Position numbers and translations under genes: made by a program. A stretch of 34,990 bases of DNA from a virus, in the IMG/VR virus record IMGVR_UViG_3300033571_022641, positions 1 through 34,990 of that record. One strand, written 5' to 3'. Below are positions 7,422-14,040 of this stretch, one piece after another. Under the pieces are notes generated by a model, which searched no databases, was not told the DNA's origin, and saw only the letters and a list, made by a program, of their open reading frames with translations. Numbering within the stretch: position 1 is the first letter of the stretch; each line of letters opens with the position of its first letter.

Positions 7422-8039
7422 TTAGATATGAACTCCAAGAACTTTTTCAACTCTTACATGTCTAAACTCTTTTGAAAGAGCTTCATATGTATAACCATCA
7501 GAATAAAACCCTTGCTCTGCTACCCAACCTATCTTTTCAATAGCTTCTCTTTTTACAACAACTTGTAATGTATCTATACCACCAACAACTATCGGCCAAC
7601 CTGTAAGAACTTGAGGCGGTTTACCTACCCACGCTTGAAGTGGACCCATATGGAGAATCTGACATACAGCAAATCCTACATCTGAATCTGTACCTTCCAA
7701 TGCACCTACCATCTCTTCAAGGAATTCTGGAAACATTACATTATCATCATCTAAGAATGCAATGTATTTCCCATTTAACATAGGCATAGCAAGTTTTCTT
7801 ACCGATGCACCATAATCAGCATGATTCTCTTCTAATTCTATAAATTGTCTTTTAGGATCATCTTTTGATTTTACTGAAAAATATTCACGCAAAACTGGAT
7901 CAGGTCCATCTGAAACAATAACATGTTCCCAATCTTGAAATGATTGCCAATTAACACAAGCCATGCAACGATTCAGCATTTTTATCCCTCTATTCCAAGT
8001 GGGAGTTAAAACGCTTATTGTTGGGTTTTTCTTTTTCAT
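7422..8039 (-). CDS. Glycosyltransferase family 2 protein
   Basis: 205 residues covering a single GT-A domain. ISVLTPTWNRG at 8-18 is the classic GT2 N-terminus, VIVSDGP at about 40-46 the donor site, and IAFLDDDNVMFPEFLEEM the DxD metal-binding block. At 205 residues it is near the minimum for a GT2 catalytic domain and lacks a long C-terminal acceptor domain. AAGAGA precedes the ATG. It is the first gene of the four-glycosyltransferase run and is separated by 36 bp from the methyltransferase-like gene, with no terminator between them. Confidence 0.85.
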   Translation of the reverse strand: MKKKNPTISVLTPTWNRGIKMLNRCMACVNWQSFQDWEHVIVSDGPDPVLREYFSVKSKDDPKRQFIELEENHADYGASVRKLAMPMLNGKYIAFLDDDNVMFPEFLEEMVGALEGTDSDVGFAVCQILHMGPLQAWVGKPPQVLTGWPIVVGGIDTLQVVVKREAIEKIGWVAEQGFYSDGYTYEALSKEFRHVRVEKVLGVHI

Positions 8040-8075
8040 ATAAATCTCTTTAGAATGTTTTTTATTATATGTTTT

Positions 8076-9386
8076 TTATTTAGTAAAGTTCAATCCGTTA
8101 TCAATAAAAATTTTAGCAGTTTTATTAACATTACTCTGTTTTATAGATTTTAAAATTTCTCTACCTATTCTTTGTGCAACATTTACATTAGTAGCTCTGC
8201 CCATTAATATCCAGCTTGTTCGCCATCCCAGTGCAACTTTATATTCTTCAGGAAATCCTTGTAATCTACATAACTCTCTGGGAGAAAGTCTTCTTAAGAA
8301 CTCATCATTTACCCTTTGTCCAGTTTCTAAAAATTCTGGAGCGTTTATTTCATCATATATTAAATTCCTATCCCATCCTTGTCCACCAAATGAAATAGAT
8401 TTAGATTCTCGTTCTGGATCTAAAATAATAGATGTATATTGATATCCCCTATCAAGATTTTTCTTATTCATTTTATTTAAATAATCTAAATGAGTCTGAG
8501 TTAAGTAAAGATTTGGATTAGGATTATTTTCTAAAATATCCTTTAGCTTCCAAACTCTTTTTTCAGGTTTTGGCCAATTGAAAGTTAAAGCAGACAGTGG
8601 ATTAGCAAATGCTACTATCCACACTCTTTTTCTTAATTGCGGTACTCCATAATCAAGTGCATTAAGAAATGATGGGTTTACTACATAGTATCCAGTTTCT
8701 TCTTTTAATGTACGACAAGCAACTGCTGTAGAAACCTCTAAAGATTCATCTCTTTGAGTTTTTCTACATTCTATCATTATTGCTTCTGGTTGTAGTTTAT
8801 TTATTAATTGTAATAAAAGATACCAGTTAGTATCTGTCATCTTATCAGCCTTAGGCTTAATACCTTTGTTCAAAGGTAAAGATTCAATATTAACTGAAGA
8901 CGTTAGTACATCTACTTTGGGGAAATTACCATGATAATTATCTATATTAGTAAAAGGTATGACACCAAAATTTGAATAGTATGATTTTATAAAACTAGTA
9001 TGCTCATATTTATCTTCAAATGCAAATGTACACGCTCCACCCTCTTTCATTAAAGCTACCGTAGCTCCACCAGAATTACAAAATATATCAGCAAACTTGA
9101 AATTAAAATGTTCAGGAGGAGGAATAGGTATATCATAATCTATTAAAGTTTTATCTTTAATACATTCATTCAATATCCTTTTGAAACTTGTACTGATTTT
9201 TGATCTTTTTATTATTTGTATAATGTCATCAAAATACAATACTTCCTCATTAGATATAGCTCTTGAAAATAAATGGGTTATTGCAGAAGCATGAGATGTG
9301 TATCTTTTACGAGTTCCTCTAGAAAATTTTTCTATATCTGGAATTTTCCATTTTAAATCTTCAAAGATTTTTTTCAAGGAATACAT
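8076..9386 (-). CDS. Cytosine-C5 DNA methyltransferase homologue lacking the catalytic Pro-Cys motif
   Basis: 436 residues. Residues about 96-415 follow the order of cytosine-C5 methyltransferases: motif I DIFCNSGG at 100-107 (usually D-L-F-A-G-x-G-G), the acidic FED at 122-125 for AdoMet, motif VIII GVPQLRKRVW at 247-256, motif IX RRLSPRELCRLQGFP at 365-379 and motif X NVNVAQRIGREI at 400-411. Where motif IV should read GGFPCQ-FS the protein has LTSSVNIESL (161-170), and no Pro-Cys pair occurs anywhere. Motif VI ENV is ECR at 206-208, keeping only the Glu. The usual Cys-attack mechanism is therefore not available. Residues 1-95 are an unrecognised extension. It could be a pseudoenzyme that binds DNA, or an enzyme with different chemistry. 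The frame is intact over 436 codons, so this is not simple decay. AAGGTGG precedes the ATG. Confidence 0.85.
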   Translation of the reverse strand: MYSLKKIFEDLKWKIPDIEKFSRGTRKRYTSHASAITHLFSRAISNEEVLYFDDIIQIIKRSKISTSFKRILNECIKDKTLIDYDIPIPPPEHFNFKFADIFCNSGGATVALMKEGGACTFAFEDKYEHTSFIKSYYSNFGVIPFTNIDNYHGNFPKVDVLTSSVNIESLPLNKGIKPKADKMTDTNWYLLLQLINKLQPEAIMIECRKTQRDESLEVSTAVACRTLKEETGYYVVNPSFLNALDYGVPQLRKRVWIVAFANPLSALTFNWPKPEKRVWKLKDILENNPNPNLYLTQTHLDYLNKMNKKNLDRGYQYTSIILDPERESKSISFGGQGWDRNLIYDEINAPEFLETGQRVNDEFLRRLSPRELCRLQGFPEEYKVALGWRTSWILMGRATNVNVAQRIGREILKSIKQSNVNKTAKIFIDNGLNFTK

Positions 9387-9665
9387 TTACCACCTTGGCT
9401 CAGATAGGGGACATTTTGTTAATGTTAATCTAGCTTTAGCTTTAATAAAACAACCACAAGCCATACAACGCTCTTTTACAGGGTCTCTATAATTACATGA
9501 TCTACAAATTTCAACTCTTTGTAAATATAATGGATCTGTATCTGATAGTATATGAGATTGATGCTTGGGTTCAGATACCGTATTAGTTACTGTCTGTGTA
9601 GTTTCTGATAATTTAGTTGTAGTCTTAATTATATTTTCTTTTGATTTATTACAACCACATCCCAT
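9387..9665 (-). CDS. Small Cys-rich, probably zinc-binding protein
   Basis: 92 residues. The N-terminus is MGCGCNKSK and the second half has ICRSCNY, ERCMACGC and TKCPLSEPRW, giving C-x2-C, C-x2-C-x-C and a late Cys-Pro, the layout of short zinc-binding proteins common in T4-like phages. Residues 10-45 are polar and Thr/Ser-rich. No enzyme motif is visible. AAGGAG lies seven bases before the ATG, one of the best ribosome binding sites in the window. The stop codon is immediately followed by the ATG of the methyltransferase-like gene, so the two are co-transcribed and probably coupled. Function unknown. Confidence 0.7.
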   Translation of the reverse strand: MGCGCNKSKENIIKTTTKLSETTQTVTNTVSEPKHQSHILSDTDPLYLQRVEICRSCNYRDPVKERCMACGCFIKAKARLTLTKCPLSEPRW

Positions 9666-9692
9666 ACTTATTCTCCTTAAAAATATTGAAAA

Positions 9693-10958
9693 TTATAAAA
9701 CTAACCAACGACCTTGAGCACCTGCGGTTGAAGACGAATATACAACTTTTACTGCTGCATATGGATTTATTTCTAGATCAGAACCACTTTGAGTCATTAT
9801 TCTTCTCGATGTTGCTCCAGCAGTTAGAGAATTATTTCTAACAAACATAGAATATGCTGTTTCATTAGAAATTATAATGTCTCGTCCATCTGTATTATCT
9901 GCAATACCAACCAGAGAAAAAGATGATGTAGGATTACCTCCAATTTTAGCAAATGATGTATCAGCATTAAGTGTCAGTTCTAAAGCAGTTGAATCATTTT
10001 TTGTTATATTTTGATTTACCTTTGGACAATCACAAGGTCCTTGAGGTCCTTGGACTCCCTGAAAACCTTGTGTACCTTGATCCCCTTGAGGTCCATCTGG
10101 CCCTTGATAACCTTGAAAACCTCTAGGTCCAGTTGGACCTTGTTCACCAGTCGCACCTTGAACTCCCTGTGTACCTTGAGGTCCTTGAGGTCCTTGTGGA
10201 CCTTGGTTTCCTTGATTACCTCCACCTTGATTACCCTGATTACCCTGTTGTCCTTGACGACCCTGATTACCTTGAGGTCCAATAATTCCTTGAACACCTT
10301 GTAATCCTTGAGATCCTTGAATTCCTTGAACACCCTGAATACCTTGATTCCCTTGAGGTCCATTCAAACCTTGAGGTCCCGTTCTACCTTGAAAACCTTG
10401 TCCTCCAGTTATACTAGCAGGGTATCCTTTTTCTCCTTCATATTTATATGCAGTAACCGCACATGGATTAGATATAGAAACGCCTTCTGGTAATCCATTA
10501 AAAAATGTAATGACACCTGAATTATAATTAAAAATCCAATCATTTTGTCCCAATGGGATAGGTAACCATGTTGATGTACCTATATCGTATTTCCAAACTT
10601 TTGCTTGATAATCTACTCCAAACAAACTAGGAGGAATACAATCTTTCAAATCACCAGTAGAATCATAAAACGCATTATCACTACCTTCATCAAATGTTAA
10701 AGCATATTTATGATATTTGGTAAATATTAGATCTCCTGAATCAGAATATGTTGTACCATCTGGGACAGCATCAGATTTATGAGGATTAGTTGCAGGTATT
10801 CTATCAGAATCTATCCAAAGCTGATTTGGATTAATTGGCATTACTTCTGAAAATGATTCTTCAAAATGCTCAAGACTTATATTTGTTGTAGCTTTATTAG
10901 CTTCAACTATATTATAGGTTACATGACTTTTTTGATTAGGGGTTAATCCAGTACTCAT
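9693..10958 (-). CDS. Collagen-like virion fibre protein
   Basis: 421 residues in three parts: an N-terminal domain (1-184), about forty Gly-x-Y triplets (185-308) rich in Gln at the Y position, and a C-terminal domain of about 110 residues opened by PCDCPK at 308-313. Collagen-like triplets form triple helices in phage tail and head fibres, and the C-terminal domain probably trimerises or binds the target. The GGGNQG interruption at 246-251 would put a kink in the helix. The N-terminal part, with segments such as HKYALTFDEG and TSTWLPIPLGQND, probably attaches the fibre to the particle. No Shine-Dalgarno site is seen. It is on the opposite strand from the second collagen-like gene at the right end of the window. 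Which fibre it forms is unknown. Confidence 0.85.
   Translation of the reverse strand: MSTGLTPNQKSHVTYNIVEANKATTNISLEHFEESFSEVMPINPNQLWIDSDRIPATNPHKSDAVPDGTTYSDSGDLIFTKYHKYALTFDEGSDNAFYDSTGDLKDCIPPSLFGVDYQAKVWKYDIGTSTWLPIPLGQNDWIFNYNSGVITFFNGLPEGVSISNPCAVTAYKYEGEKGYPASITGGQGFQGRTGPQGLNGPQGNQGIQGVQGIQGSQGLQGVQGIIGPQGNQGRQGQQGNQGNQGGGNQGNQGPQGPQGPQGTQGVQGATGEQGPTGPRGFQGYQGPDGPQGDQGTQGFQGVQGPQGPCDCPKVNQNITKNDSTALELTLNADTSFAKIGGNPTSSFSLVGIADNTDGRDIIISNETAYSMFVRNNSLTAGATSRRIMTQSGSDLEINPYAAVKVVYSSSTAGAQGRWLVL
10035..10406 (-). repeat. Gly-x-Gln collagen-like triplet array
   Basis: Nine-base units that encode Gly-x-Y, with Gln most often third, repeat across residues 185-308. The units are imperfect and use several x residues (Pro, Asn, Val, Ile, Thr). 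Such arrays readily change length by recombination. Confidence 0.9.
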
Positions 10959-10968
10959 AGTTTATTTA

Positions 10969-11397
10969 TTACTTTGTTGCCAATATTTCAAGTCTAACAT
11001 TGAACGATCTTTGATTCCTTACATAAATCAAGTTATTCTCTCCAGTCACTACCATCATTTCTCTTAGCTTATTCCAAGTAGTATTATCTAAAGACCATTC
11101 AACGTATTTTTCAGATGAAGATATACTTTCATCCACTGGATATGTTACCATGATAATCATAAATTTCATATCACTAACGCCATTCAAAAGTACATCCCCA
11201 TTCGTGAGTTCTGTGCTAGTATGTGTAAATTCAGAAATAGGTATAGATATTTTCGATAAATCTACTTTGTCCAAAGTATTTGATCCTTGAACTACACTAG
11301 CTCTACCACATAAATTAAATGTTACGAATCTTTGTGATGCATATCCTGCTTCATCGTAACAATCAAGGGGCATATTTTGAACAAATGTTATTGCCAT
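10969..11397 (-). CDS. Unknown protein, probably virion-associated
   Basis: 142 residues, not recognised. It looks like a beta-rich, soluble protein: TFVQNMPLDCYDEAG near the N-terminus, a central FMIIMVTYPVDE strand, YVEWSLDNTTWNKL and a closing LIYVRNQRSFNVRLEIL. The phrase VEWSLDNTTW resembles beta-sandwich segments of appendage proteins. It lies 10 bp upstream of the collagen-like fibre gene in the same direction, so it may form part of that fibre or its attachment. It has a TATAAATA-type element about 30 bp before its start and no Shine-Dalgarno site. Confidence 0.65.
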   Translation of the reverse strand: MAITFVQNMPLDCYDEAGYASQRFVTFNLCGRASVVQGSNTLDKVDLSKISIPISEFTHTSTELTNGDVLLNGVSDMKFMIIMVTYPVDESISSSEKYVEWSLDNTTWNKLREMMVVTGENNLIYVRNQRSFNVRLEILATK

Positions 11398-11426
11398 TTA
11401 CATTGATTAATTTTATAACCTAAACA

Positions 11427-11434
11427 TATTTATA
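11427..11434 (-). promoter_or_regulatory. T4-type late promoter element TATAAATA within an inverted repeat
   Basis: On the minus strand this reads TATAAATA, the T4 late promoter consensus, 30 bp before the ATG at 11397. It is inside a 7-bp inverted repeat (AACATAT, two bases, ATATGTT). It differs from the ATATATAG octamer found elsewhere and may be a variant of it or chance. Confidence 0.35.
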
Positions 11435-11465
11435 TGTTGTGGATGAATTTTTACTGATAGATTAT

Positions 11466-12455
11466 TTAAAGACTTTTTTTTTCATTGTCTTCATTTTCAT
11501 CATGTTCAAAATTATCATAATGTTCTTCTATTGTAGTATCATCAAAAAATGAATCTTCAGGCTCATCTTCTTTCTCTTCATATATATCTACATTTTCTTC
11601 ATTTAATTCTACTTCGGTTTCTTTATTTTCAATTTCAGTTTCTATAATTGATTCTAATTCCGAGTCTGTTTCTAAACTCAGTTCTTCTAGATTTCTTTCT
11701 ATTGGTTCAAAATGTTCTTCTGTTTCGATTATAGTTGTTTCTTCTATATGATTATCTTCTATTTCTGATTCTTTGATCTCTTGAGTTTCTTCTTGAATTT
11801 TAGATATAGTCGTTACTGAGTCTGTAATTTGACTGTTAACTTCTGAATCACCAGAAATCTTGAAAGATGTTTGATCTATAATAGCTTCTTCCTTTTTAGA
11901 TTCTTCTATAACCTCTTTATTTTCAATTACTTCTACTGATTCTTCTACCTTTTTATCAATTATTGAGGTAGTTTCTTCTTTTTCTTCGGGCTTTAAATAA
12001 TCAGAAACAGATTTCAAGAATGCTAGTGATATAACTGGAATAGGTAAACCAATCAAAAGTGATAAAATAAACTTGGTGGTTCTTTGTTCAAGCTTTTGCA
12101 TTGTCATCATTTCTACAAGATCAATGAATGAATCTATCCATTTTGGATTAGAAGCCATTGCATTTGATATGAAGTCATATGTATAATATACATTACCTAA
12201 CATTTGCATTATAACTAATACAAAGAAAATAAACCATACTGCTGCTTTGTTAATTTTATCTAAAACTGTCAAAGTCATCAAAGATGCAATAGATCCTATT
12301 TCAAAGGCAAGTGCAAGAATAATAGCCATCCATGCCATATTACCTAAACCGAAAAAGGTTATAATGTGTATAGTCGAAATCAACGAAGATAAAAATGGAA
12401 CAGCCAAAAATGAAGCTATCACAATTTTTCTAAAATCATCGGGTTTAAGTTTCAT
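11466..12455 (-). CDS. Polytopic membrane protein with a long acidic tail
   Basis: 329 residues from the ATG at 12455 (a TTG two codons upstream is less likely). Residues about 10-155 contain four hydrophobic segments: around IVIASFLAVPFLSSLIS, MAWMAIILALAFEIGS, AAVWFIFFVLVIMQMLG and FILSLLIGLPIPVISLAFL. The remaining 170 residues are almost entirely Glu, Asp, Ser, Thr and Ile, very acidic and probably disordered. I do not recognise the family. It is too large for a usual holin. The acidic tail could be cytoplasmic and bind a basic partner or cations. The gene follows a terminator and has a promoter-like element 27 bp upstream, so it is likely a separate transcription unit. Function unknown. 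Confidence 0.7.
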   Translation of the reverse strand: MKLKPDDFRKIVIASFLAVPFLSSLISTIHIITFFGLGNMAWMAIILALAFEIGSIASLMTLTVLDKINKAAVWFIFFVLVIMQMLGNVYYTYDFISNAMASNPKWIDSFIDLVEMMTMQKLEQRTTKFILSLLIGLPIPVISLAFLKSVSDYLKPEEKEETTSIIDKKVEESVEVIENKEVIEESKKEEAIIDQTSFKISGDSEVNSQITDSVTTISKIQEETQEIKESEIEDNHIEETTIIETEEHFEPIERNLEELSLETDSELESIIETEIENKETEVELNEENVDIYEEKEDEPEDSFFDDTTIEEHYDNFEHDENEDNEKKSL

Positions 12456-12481
12456 TATCAAATATGATTTAATTTGAGAGG

Positions 12482-12490
12482 TTATATATC
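12482..12490 (-). promoter_or_regulatory. Putative promoter GATATATAA
   Basis: A one-base variant of the recurrent ATATATAG element, 27 bp before the ATG at 12455 and directly after a terminator on the same strand, so it could restart transcription for the membrane protein gene. Confidence 0.4.
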
Positions 12491-12492
12491 TT

Positions 12493-12533
12493 AAAAAAAA
12501 CGAAAGCCACCATACTTTTAGGTATGATGGCTT
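12493..12533 (-). terminator. Rho-independent terminator
   Basis: On the minus strand a 12-pair stem (AAGCCATCATAC with GTATGGTGGCTT, one G-U pair) with a six-base loop is followed, after TCG, by eight T. It lies 18 bp after the stop of the gene at 12551. The stem is perfect as minus-strand RNA but has a mismatch on the plus strand, which fixes its direction. Confidence 0.85.
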
Positions 12534-12550
12534 AAATTCGTCAGTTTTTT

Positions 12551-12826
12551 TTACTTTTTGATTACTATGTAGTTAGCTTGAGATTTTTTATTTACTCCAC
12601 CATACATAGCAGAATCAATCTTCGTTTCTATTTTCTTCATTGCTTCACCGTTAGACTTAACCTGATATGAATATTCAATCATCAATGAATCAGTGAATTT
12701 TTTCTGACTTTCAACAGCAGTAACTGCATTTGATACTCTAGAACAAGTTGTACACTGTGAGAGCATTGTTGCTAAACAAAAGAAAATAGCGATTAATGGA
12801 AGATTTCCTTTGATCTTTTCTAACAT
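12551..12826 (-). CDS. Small membrane-anchored protein
   Basis: 91 residues. Residues about 8-25 (LPLIAIFFCLATMLSQC) form one hydrophobic segment ending at a Cys-rich QCTTC. It could be a signal anchor, or a lipoprotein signal with a poor lipobox; the Cys at about 24 has Ser and Gln before it, which fits a lipobox weakly. Residues 30-91 are polar and helical, rich in Lys and Ser, probably outside the membrane. The size would suit a spanin or a superinfection-exclusion protein, but nothing identifies either. It has its own promoter-like octamer 39 bp upstream and a strong terminator just downstream, so it is a single-gene transcription unit. Confidence 0.65.
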   Translation of the reverse strand: MLEKIKGNLPLIAIFFCLATMLSQCTTCSRVSNAVTAVESQKKFTDSLMIEYSYQVKSNGEAMKKIETKIDSAMYGGVNKKSQANYIVIKK

Positions 12827-12864
12827 TTTATTGTTTTTATTTTTACTAAATTAATAGTTATGTA

Positions 12865-12872
12865 CTATATAT
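12865..12872 (-). promoter_or_regulatory. Putative late promoter ATATATAG
   Basis: Exact minus-strand octamer followed by TACATAA, in the gap between two minus-strand genes, 39 bp before the ATG at 12826. It directly abuts the stop codon of the upstream gene. Confidence 0.5.
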
Positions 12873-13442
12873 TTAGTTTTCCTCTTCAGCTGGGATTTCT
12901 CCAGAAATACCATTTTCTAAAGATCCTAACTTCAGTTTTAAGTTTTGAAGAAGTTGAGCATCTTTACGATACACATTTACAGTATCGGAAATTGGAACTA
13001 AAAGTTTTTCATAAAAAGTTTTAGCTGAGTCCAAACCTACACCCTCTGCTGATTGAAGAGTCTGCAAAAGTGGTTCAATCCAAATACCTGTAATCTCAAA
13101 TACTTGCGTTTTACGGCAATCTTTAATTGCTTGTTCAACTTCATTGTTAAGATTAACTACTAGAAAAGCATCTGTAAATCTCCATTTTACACGATCTTTA
13201 ATATATTTCTTAAGTTCCATACCAGCATCTAAACCACCTTGAACCAAATATCTTTTAGTGATTGATTCATTTTCCAATCGTTGTACTTCATTTGATAGTG
13301 CTTCAATACGTTGCTCAATCGGTAAGTTCTGGTCATCCCATACTCCATTCAGGGATGCTTCTTGTGATGAGGTTTGAACAGGAACTTGTACTACATCTTC
13401 AACCATTTCGGTTGCATTTTCTAAATCGATGACTTTAGCCAT
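12873..13442 (-). CDS. Unknown protein with an N-terminal coiled coil
   Basis: 189 residues from the ATG at 13442, which has GGAGATCGTA before it; the longer TTG start at 13454 overlaps that ribosome binding site and is unlikely. Residues about 45-65 (IEQRIEALSNEVQRLENES) form a short coiled coil. The rest is soluble and helical with an acidic end (GEIPAEEEN). I do not recognise the family. The gene is first in the minus-strand run and has a promoter-like octamer 40 bp upstream. A structural or assembly role is possible because the neighbouring units have the same promoter type. Confidence 0.6.
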   Translation of the reverse strand: MAKVIDLENATEMVEDVVQVPVQTSSQEASLNGVWDDQNLPIEQRIEALSNEVQRLENESITKRYLVQGGLDAGMELKKYIKDRVKWRFTDAFLVVNLNNEVEQAIKDCRKTQVFEITGIWIEPLLQTLQSAEGVGLDSAKTFYEKLLVPISDTVNVYRKDAQLLQNLKLKLGSLENGISGEIPAEEEN

Positions 13443-13481
13443 TACGATCTCCAAAAAAAATAAAAATAATCAATTATATCA

Positions 13482-13489
13482 CTATATAT
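13482..13489 (-). promoter_or_regulatory. Putative late promoter ATATATAG
   Basis: Exact minus-strand octamer followed by TGATATAATTG, 40 bp before the ATG at 13442. It should drive the small coiled-coil gene leftward from the gene-free region. Confidence 0.5.
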
Positions 13490-13550
13490 CTGATTTTTTT
13501 AAAAAGTTCATCGGTTTCAAAAAAAATTTTTTGAGGTTTTTTTAACAAAG

Positions 13551-13559
13551 TTATCCACA
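13551..13559 (+). other. DnaA-box-like 9-mer TTATCCACA
   Basis: Exact match to the bacterial DnaA consensus TTATNCACA, alone in the gene-free AT-rich region. A single 9-mer in 35 kb of AT-rich DNA can occur by chance, and T4-type phages usually do not rely on DnaA. Confidence 0.3.
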
Positions 13560-13588
13560 TAATGTAACCTTTTGGCGTTTCGCGTGTA

Positions 13589-13596
13589 ATATATAG
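13589..13596 (+). promoter_or_regulatory. Putative late promoter ATATATAG with no gene behind it
   Basis: Exact plus-strand octamer followed by TATAGGG. There is no open reading frame until 14041, and a hairpin with a T-run lies at 13856-13924, so the transcript could be an untranslated RNA of about 320 bases. Confidence 0.4.
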
Positions 13597-13602
13597 TATA
13601 GG

Positions 13603-13924
13603 GTGATTGTAATTAACTGCAAGAAATCCTAGGATTCTTAAGCTTTCACTGAGAATCTTTAAGTTTGCTTACAACTCTCATCTTTTCTATTTTTTCTCTT
13701 ATTTTTCTTTTATTATCTATTATTTTGTATTTTTAGTTCTTAAGTTAATTCAAGAAAAAATAAAAAAGAATAATAAAGAAGTTTTAAAATATACAACTTA
13801 AGTACTTACATATTAACAATTTAAGTTACTTAAAATGTACACATTAAACATACCTGTGTTTATTGACCCCGAAGTGTGTCCACTCTGAAAGATTGGACTA
13901 ATTAATGTCAATAAGCACTTTTTT
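13603..13924 (+). ncRNA. Candidate non-coding RNA between promoter-like octamer and terminator-like hairpin
   Basis: The interval starts about 7 bp after the octamer at 13589 and ends in the T-run after the hairpin at 13856-13918. It contains a 12-bp palindrome, complementary pyrimidine- and purine-rich tracts that could pair, and the AACTTAA/TTAAGTT pair around 13800-13826. No matching RNA family is recognised. The evidence is the arrangement of signals, not homology. Confidence 0.3.
13856..13924 (+). terminator. Long-stem hairpin followed by six T
   Basis: GTGTTTATTGAC (13856-13867) pairs with GTCAATAAGCAC (13907-13918): eleven Watson-Crick pairs and one G-U. The 39-base loop can form either AGTG/CACT (13873-13884) or GTCC/GGAC (13878-13898), which exclude each other. 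TTTTTT follows directly. A loop this long is unusual for a simple terminator, so it may be the 3' domain of a structured RNA or a riboswitch-like element. Confidence 0.5.
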
Positions 13925-13990
13925 ATTTATTACTTTCTTTATTTTTTGTTTAATTAAACCATAATTAAGAATTTACGCTTGAGAAATAAA

Positions 13991-13998
13991 ATATATAG
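13991..13998 (+). promoter_or_regulatory. Putative late promoter ATATATAG
   Basis: Exact plus-strand octamer followed by AGCTAAAGG, 43 bp before the ATG at 14041. It should drive the six-gene plus-strand run that ends at 16636. Confidence 0.5.
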
Positions 13999-14040
13999 AG
14001 CTAAAGGCCTAAGTGCCTAAACATTCTACGGAAACGCTCT

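Larger units (their letters stand above)
13443..14040. other. 598-bp gene-free region between divergent operons
   Basis: No credible gene is seen in either strand and no tRNA cloverleaf was found. It holds three ATATATAG octamers (13482 minus, 13589 plus, 13991 plus), a TTATCCACA 9-mer (13551), a poly-A/poly-T palindrome at about 13518-13535, the 12-bp palindrome AATCCTAGGATT at 13625-13636, repeated TTAAG words at 13638, 13669, 13740, 13798 and 13821, a pyrimidine-rich tract (13680-13730) followed by a purine-rich tract (13751-13785), and a long-stem hairpin at 13856-13918. It is a candidate origin or regulatory-RNA region. Confidence 0.6.

Noticed and set aside
10011-10363. Open frames on both strands within the collagen-like gene
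   Set aside because: They arise from the low-complexity Gly-x-Gln repeat and have Leu/Thr or Lys/Val-rich periodic translations without a start signal. The same applies to 34430-34855.
12873-13454. TTG start codons for the genes at 13454, 6708, 6010, 12461 and 16202
   Set aside because: In four cases the TTG overlaps a GGAG or GAGG sequence that serves the ATG 12-15 bases further on; the fifth has an ATG two codons later. The ATG starts were used.
13443-14040. tRNA gene in the long gene-free region
   Set aside because: No sequence with TTC-arm and acceptor-stem pairing was found; the hairpin at 13856-13918 has no cloverleaf layout.
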